Part shown: piece after piece, positions 60,332 to 64,000 of the stretch | Position numbering within the stretch: position 1 is the first letter of the stretch | Layout of the letters: the number at the start of each line of letters is the position of its first letter | Source: Chloroflexota bacterium | Lineage (GTDB): Bacteria; Chloroflexota; Anaerolineae; Anaerolineales; Villigracilaceae | Assembly (NCBI GenBank): GCA_021414245.1 | Contig: JAIOOU010000017.1 | Location: 124,001-188,000, forward strand | Length of the DNA: 64,000 nt | Direction: 5' to 3' | Notes under the pieces: model-generated | What the model saw: the letters and a program-made list of their open reading frames with translations, nothing else | The model's database searches: none | Told to the model about the DNA's origin: nothing | Translations under genes and position numbers: made by a program

Positions 60332-61288
60332 ATGAGAATATTGATCACAGGCGCGGCCGGCTTCCTCGGCTCCCATCTAAGCGACACCCTGCTGGCCGAC
60401 GGACATGAAATCATCGGCATGGATAATTTCATTACGGGCAGCCCGGACAATATCGCCCACCTGGCCAGCAACAAAAATTTCTCTTTTTACGAACGCGACG
60501 TGTCCAATTATATTTTCGTGCCGGACAAGGTGGACGCCGTGCTGCATTTCGCCTCGCCTGCCAGCCCCAATCCGCAATCCAAATCGGGATACTTTAATTT
60601 GCCGATCCAGACCATGAAGGCCGGCGCCCTCGGGACTCACAACTGTCTTGGGCTGGCCAAGGTTCGCAACGCCAAATTCCTGCTGGCCTCCACCAGCGAA
60701 ATTTATGGGGACCCGGAAGTCCACCCCCAGCCGGAGACCTACGCCGGCAATGTGGACCCGATCGGGACCCGCGCCGTGTACGATGAGGCCAAGCGCTTCG
60801 CGGAATCACTGACCATGGCCTATCACCGCTTTCACAATGTGAATACGCGCATCGTGCGCATCTTCAATACCTATGGTCCGCGCATGGACTTGGAAGATGG
60901 ACGCGCCCTGCCCAACCTGCTCAAGCAGGCCCTGCTCGGCCAGCCGTTGACTGTGTATGGCGATGGCGCGCAGACCCGTTCCTTCTGTTTCGTGGACGAC
61001 CTGGTCAACGGGATCGTCAAACTGCTTTACTCCGAGGAGCACCTCCCGGTCAATATCGGCAATCCGGTCGAAATGACCATCCTGCAGTTCGCAGAGACCA
61101 TCAACCGCATCACCGGCAACAAAGCCGGCATCATCTTTGAAGACTCACGCAGCGCGCGCGATCCGCAGCGTCGCCGCCCGGATATTACCCGCGCGAAGCA
61201 GATCCTGGATTGGGAGCCAAAGGTGGACCTCGAAGAGGGTTTGCGTCGCACCATTCCATTCTTCCAGAAAAAGTTGGGTCTGGCCTGA
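60332..61288 (+). CDS. NAD-dependent sugar epimerase/dehydratase (UDP-glucuronate decarboxylase-like)
   Basis: A 318-residue extended SDR. The Rossmann motif is [17 protein letters not shown], with HFASPASP and [16 protein letters not shown]. The catalytic YxxxK is in [11 protein letters not shown], and the substrate loop is [19 protein letters not shown]. The [13 protein letters not shown] and DEAKRF motifs match UDP-xylose synthase (UXS) types that form UDP-xylose from UDP-glucuronate. AGTGAGG precedes the ATG. It overlaps gtrA-like by one base (TGATG), so both are likely used in surface-glycan synthesis. Confidence 0.9.
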   Translation: MRILITGAAGFLGSHLSDTLLADGHEIIGMDNFITGSPDNIAHLASNKNFSFYERDVSNYIFVPDKVDAVLHFASPASPNPQSKSGYFNLPIQTMKAGALGTHNCLGLAKVRNAKFLLASTSEIYGDPEVHPQPETYAGNVDPIGTRAVYDEAKRFAESLTMAYHRFHNVNTRIVRIFNTYGPRMDLEDGRALPNLLKQALLGQPLTVYGDGAQTRSFCFVDDLVNGIVKLLYSEEHLPVNIGNPVEMTILQFAETINRITGNKAGIIFEDSRSARDPQRRRPDITRAKQILDWEPKVDLEEGLRRTIPFFQKKLGLA

Positions 61289-61758
61289 TGCTCGCAGACG
61301 CAAAGGAACGCGGTCGTTTTCTCCGTTTTGCAGCGGTCGGCACCCTGGGTGCGGCCATTGACTTCGGTGTGATGAATCTGCTCTCACATTTCACCAACAT
61401 GAGTCTGGTCTATGCCGGCACGATCTCCTTCACCTGCGCTGTGATCAGTAACTTTACCTGGAACCGCCTGTGGACCTATCCCGAGTCCCGGTCACGGCCT
61501 TTGCTCGGCCAGCTCGGGATGTTCTTTCTGGTAAATCTGGCCGGCGTGGCGATCCGCATTCCCACCCTGCATTATCTGGAACCGCCTTTGCTGCGCTTCT
61601 TCGAAGGCATTTTTCACGCCTCCCCTGAACCGGCCGAGTTTTATGCCAAGAACTTAACCCTGGCCGCGGCGGTGGGAGTTGTTATGTTATGGAATTTCTT
61701 TGTGAACCGCTACTGGACTTATAATGACATAGATCATTCCAGCGAGGTGCATGAATGA
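61288..61758 (+). CDS. GtrA-family membrane protein
   Basis: About 156 residues with four hydrophobic helices. It shows the family opening RFAAVGTLGAAIDFGVMNLL, SNFTWNRLWTYPE and the closing WNFFVNRYWTYND. GtrA-like proteins assist movement of lipid-linked sugars across the membrane for glycan modification. Start: ATG at 61288 sharing a base with the preceding stop. It is followed by a gene overlapping by 4 bases. Confidence 0.9.
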   Translation: MLADAKERGRFLRFAAVGTLGAAIDFGVMNLLSHFTNMSLVYAGTISFTCAVISNFTWNRLWTYPESRSRPLLGQLGMFFLVNLAGVAIRIPTLHYLEPPLLRFFEGIFHASPEPAEFYAKNLTLAAAVGVVMLWNFFVNRYWTYNDIDHSSEVHE

Positions 61759-62168
61759 CTACCCCAAGCAACCCGAGTAACCCCAGCAACACCCAACCCA
61801 TCCATGTCTTGATCCCGATCTATACATCAAAGGGCGACGCGGAGGCCTTCCTGCAATATCCCTACCTGTTCAATCGCAACGGCGATTGGATCGGTTTTGT
61901 CACACCCAAGCGCGAGGTATATTCCGTTTTGGGATATTACGTCGGCACCCTTACCAACGACCCGCGCATCATCCGCAAACGGGCAACCGCCACTTTGAAG
62001 GGCAGGCTGAAACCCCCGCCTGCGCCGCCCAAGGTATATCCACCCGCCACCGTTCCCCTGCCGCCCATGATGGGCGACCTAAGTCACTCCGTAATTGATG
62101 TGCTGCTCGATATGCCGGAACGCCTGCATACCACCGACTCGGGCGAACAACGGCAGGATCTGGATTGA
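61755..62168 (+). CDS. Hypothetical protein with a beta-rich FNRNGDWIGFV-type motif
   Basis: A 137-residue soluble protein with a Ser/Asn/Pro-rich start and a central segment IPIYTSKGDAEAFLQYPYLF, NRNGDWIGFVTPKREVYSVL. This resembles the small repeated beta units of the '4-fold beta flower' family. The second half is Pro-rich (KPPPAPPKVYPPATVPLPP). Function unknown. Its ATG overlaps the GtrA stop by 4 bases, supporting real translation and an operon. Confidence 0.55.
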   Translation: MTTPSNPSNPSNTQPIHVLIPIYTSKGDAEAFLQYPYLFNRNGDWIGFVTPKREVYSVLGYYVGTLTNDPRIIRKRATATLKGRLKPPPAPPKVYPPATVPLPPMMGDLSHSVIDVLLDMPERLHTTDSGEQRQDLD

Positions 62169-62178
62169 GATCCTGCTC

Positions 62179-62652
62179 ATGAACCAAGACCTCACCCCGA
62201 AAAATACCCGCGCTTCGCACGTGACCCTGTCACAGCTCATGCACCCCGAGCATGCCAACCTGTTGGGCAATGTGCACGGCGGCTGGATCATGAAACTGGT
62301 CGACGAGGCCGGTGCTCTGGCCTGCATGCGGCATGCCCAGAAAAAAGTCGTGACCGTGGCGATCGACTCGATGACCTTTCGCGAGCCCATCAAGATCGGG
62401 GACCTGGTGGTGCTCAACGCCGAAGTAACCTACACCGGGCGCACTTCAATGGAAGCCGAAGTGCAGGTGCTGGCGGAGAATCCGATCACCGGGGAACAAA
62501 CCCACACCAACACAGCCTATTTGGTCTATGTCGCCCTGGATGATCTAGGCCTGCCAACACCGGTTCCACCTTTGATCGTGGAAACGGCCGAAGAAAAGGC
62601 GCGCATGGAAAAGGCGCAAAAACGACAGGCCCACCGCATTTCACTAAAATAA
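62179..62652 (+). CDS. Hotdog-fold acyl-CoA thioesterase (YciA/BFIT-like)
   Basis: About 157 residues of single hotdog domain. It shows MHPEHANLLGNVHGGWIMKL with the catalytic-type Asp in VDEAGALACMRHAQ, TVAIDSMTFREPIKIGDLV and YTGRTSMEAEVQVLAE. It hydrolyses acyl-CoA, typically short or medium chain, and ends in a charged helix. ATG 62179 is used because upstream in-frame codons overlap the preceding gene. It lies 10 bases after the previous stop. Confidence 0.9.
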   Translation: MNQDLTPKNTRASHVTLSQLMHPEHANLLGNVHGGWIMKLVDEAGALACMRHAQKKVVTVAIDSMTFREPIKIGDLVVLNAEVTYTGRTSMEAEVQVLAENPITGEQTHTNTAYLVYVALDDLGLPTPVPPLIVETAEEKARMEKAQKRQAHRISLK

Positions 62653-62677
62653 ATTGCAGGTAAACCCTCCCCCCGCC

Positions 62678-64000
62678 TTGCAAATAATCCGCAGGCATCC
62701 CATTATTCTTCTGCTGGTCATCAACCTGGTGATCGGAATCTTCACTTTCCGTGGATACGGTTATTCATGGGATGAGCCGCTTTTTTACGACTATGCCAAA
62801 TCGCTTGGTTACGCCTACTCCCCCACGGAATGGTTCAGCGGGCATTTCAACCTGGAGAATGCCTTCGGCGCCAGCGCCACCGATCACGCCAACCGCGGAC
62901 CGGCTTACATCGTGCTGGCACAACCCCTCGTTTCCCTGGCCGAAGCACTGGGACTCGATCAGGCTTCGGCCTGGCATTTAATAAATTTCCTGACCTTTCA
63001 GTTGGGTGTGTACTTTTTGTATCGTCTTGCCCGCAGATGGATGAGTCCCGAGGCTGCGCTCGGTGCCGCGGCCTTGTTTACCTGGCAGCCCTTGTTATGG
63101 GGGCATGCCTTCATCAATCCCAAGGACCCGCCTTTTCTGGTCTTCTTCAGCGGCGCGATGTGCTTCGGACTGGAGATGGTCGATGACCTTGTCCAGGGGG
63201 CAAAATCAAAAGCCGCCAAACTCCTGCTTGCCTCCTTCTTTTTGGGGATCGCCACTTCCATTCGCGTATTGGGACCCCTGGCAGGCGTCCTGGTCGGAGT
63301 GTACGCCCTCGGCCATTTAAAAAAGATCAGCCTGCCGGTGCTTGTAAAATACTTTGCAGGCTTTGCGCTCCTCACCCTGCTGGTTGCCTTCGCGACCTGG
63401 CCGTATTTATGGACGAACCCCCTGCAGAAATTCATCGAAGCCTTTGGTTTCATGTCCGATAATCCCACCCAGTTGAACGTGCTGTTCAACGGTCAGATCT
63501 ATCGCGCCTACGACCTGCCTCACCGATACCTGCCGGTCCTGCTGGTCTACACCCTGACCGAACCGGTCTGGTTCCTGTTCGCCGTGGGACTTGGCATCGG
63601 GTTCTTGAGATCAGATCAGCGCACTCGTTTCGTGCTTGCCCTTATTCTGCTGTGGTTCCTTATTCCGGTTGCCTATGTGCTCCTGCGCAAGCCGCCCATG
63701 TATGACGGCTTCCGGCACTTTCTCTTTATGCTTCCGCCGGTTTTTCTTTTTGCCGGTTTCGCATTTGAAAAAATACTCGAACTCATCCGTCCGCGCTGGG
63801 CCACTTTAACTCTGATCGCCGTTCTGCTGGCTCCGGGTGTGTACAGTTCGGTTCAACTTCATCCCTATGAATATGCCTACTACAACGCGTTTGCCGGTGG
63901 GACAGGGGGAGCCTTCCGCACGTACGAAACCGAATACTGGTTGACCTGCTATCGCGAAGCGCTGCTGCAATTCGATCAACAGGCTCCGCAGGGGGCGCAG
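62678..64000 (+). CDS. GT39-like membrane glycosyltransferase (partial, runs off window)
   Basis: The 441 codons seen here start at TTG 62678, 25 bases after the thioesterase stop. A TTG at 62654 is also possible; the ribosome-binding site is weak. The N-terminus has one helix and then FRGYGYSWDEPLFYDYAKSL, whose Asp-Glu pair is the typical acidic motif of GT-C enzymes. About nine to ten further helices follow, with TWQPLLWGHAFINPKDPPFL and RKPPMYDGFRHFLFMLPP. Such enzymes move a sugar from a lipid-phosphate donor to a lipid or protein acceptor outside the membrane. Follows UXS and GtrA, so surface glycosylation is likely. Confidence 0.85.
   Translation, partial: MQIIRRHPIILLLVINLVIGIFTFRGYGYSWDEPLFYDYAKSLGYAYSPTEWFSGHFNLENAFGASATDHANRGPAYIVLAQPLVSLAEALGLDQASAWHLINFLTFQLGVYFLYRLARRWMSPEAALGAAALFTWQPLLWGHAFINPKDPPFLVFFSGAMCFGLEMVDDLVQGAKSKAAKLLLASFFLGIATSIRVLGPLAGVLVGVYALGHLKKISLPVLVKYFAGFALLTLLVAFATWPYLWTNPLQKFIEAFGFMSDNPTQLNVLFNGQIYRAYDLPHRYLPVLLVYTLTEPVWFLFAVGLGIGFLRSDQRTRFVLALILLWFLIPVAYVLLRKPPMYDGFRHFLFMLPPVFLFAGFAFEKILELIRPRWATLTLIAVLLAPGVYSSVQLHPYEYAYYNAFAGGTGGAFRTYETEYWLTCYREALLQFDQQAPQGAQ

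Overview
The window is a dense bacterial chromosome segment of about 52-54% GC. Most genes overlap or lie within 20 bases of each other. It best fits a Chloroflexota (Anaerolineae-type) genome. That assignment is an inference from several features: lipoproteins with long Thr/Pro stalks, three proteins carrying PD40/TolB-like propellers, GAF-rich histidine kinases, MreBCD next to MinCDE, TrmFO, DegV, and frequent TTG/GTG starts. No rRNA, CRISPR array, insertion sequence or prophage was seen.

Layout. 0-4.4 kb: a minus-strand phosphorelay operon (two soluble histidine kinases, then a response regulator that runs off the window). 4.5-12 kb: a PC4/YdbC-like DNA-binding protein diverging from trmFO, an M28 peptidase, a third histidine kinase, hflX, a small membrane protein and a membrane pseudokinase with a PD40 propeller. 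12-19.6 kb: a SET-domain protein with a long structured leader, then minus-strand metabolic genes (acyltransferase, pckA, class I aminotransferase, phospholipase-D-like lipoprotein, fabD, rpmF). 19.8-24.4 kb: an overlapping trio (PP2C/SpoIIE-type phosphatase, RCK channel-like protein without a K+ filter, small P-loop protein), then secD-secF. 24.5-33.2 kb: glycerate 2-kinase, an SLC13-type permease with two RCK_C domains, a 1384-residue stalked PD40 lipoprotein and a short oligopeptide-binding-type lipoprotein.

33.2-42.6 kb: tRNA-Gln(CUG) beside glnS, an SH3-like lipoprotein, a heterodimeric ABC exporter preceded by a leader peptide and a four-segment attenuator, an NTF2-like protein, a degenerate class III cyclase, and gltX. 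42.6-50.3 kb: the cell-shape and division-site cluster mreB-mreC-mreD-mrdA-minC-minD-minE-rodA, with gltX at its end. 50.4-57.5 kb: degV, udk, a cyclophilin, a VTT membrane protein, an M20 dipeptidase, an AT-richer stretch of unknown genes, a CBS-ACT protein and rluB. 57.5-64 kb: scpB, two lipoproteins (one with DUF348-G5-PD40), then an envelope-sugar group (UDP-glucuronate decarboxylase-like SDR, GtrA, a small unknown protein, hotdog thioesterase, and a GT39-like membrane glycosyltransferase cut by the window end).

Regulation. Several genes share an extended -10 promoter (TGnTATAAT or close). At trmFO, udk and the SpoIIE-like phosphatase the -10 lies only 6-7 bases before the start codon, which suggests leaderless transcripts. 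The strongest candidate for an undescribed system is the leader at 36118-36350. A 16-codon reading frame overlaps segments that can form mutually exclusive hairpins ahead of an asymmetric heterodimeric ABC exporter, which suggests ribosome-mediated attenuation in the manner of the known bmrB-bmrCD case.
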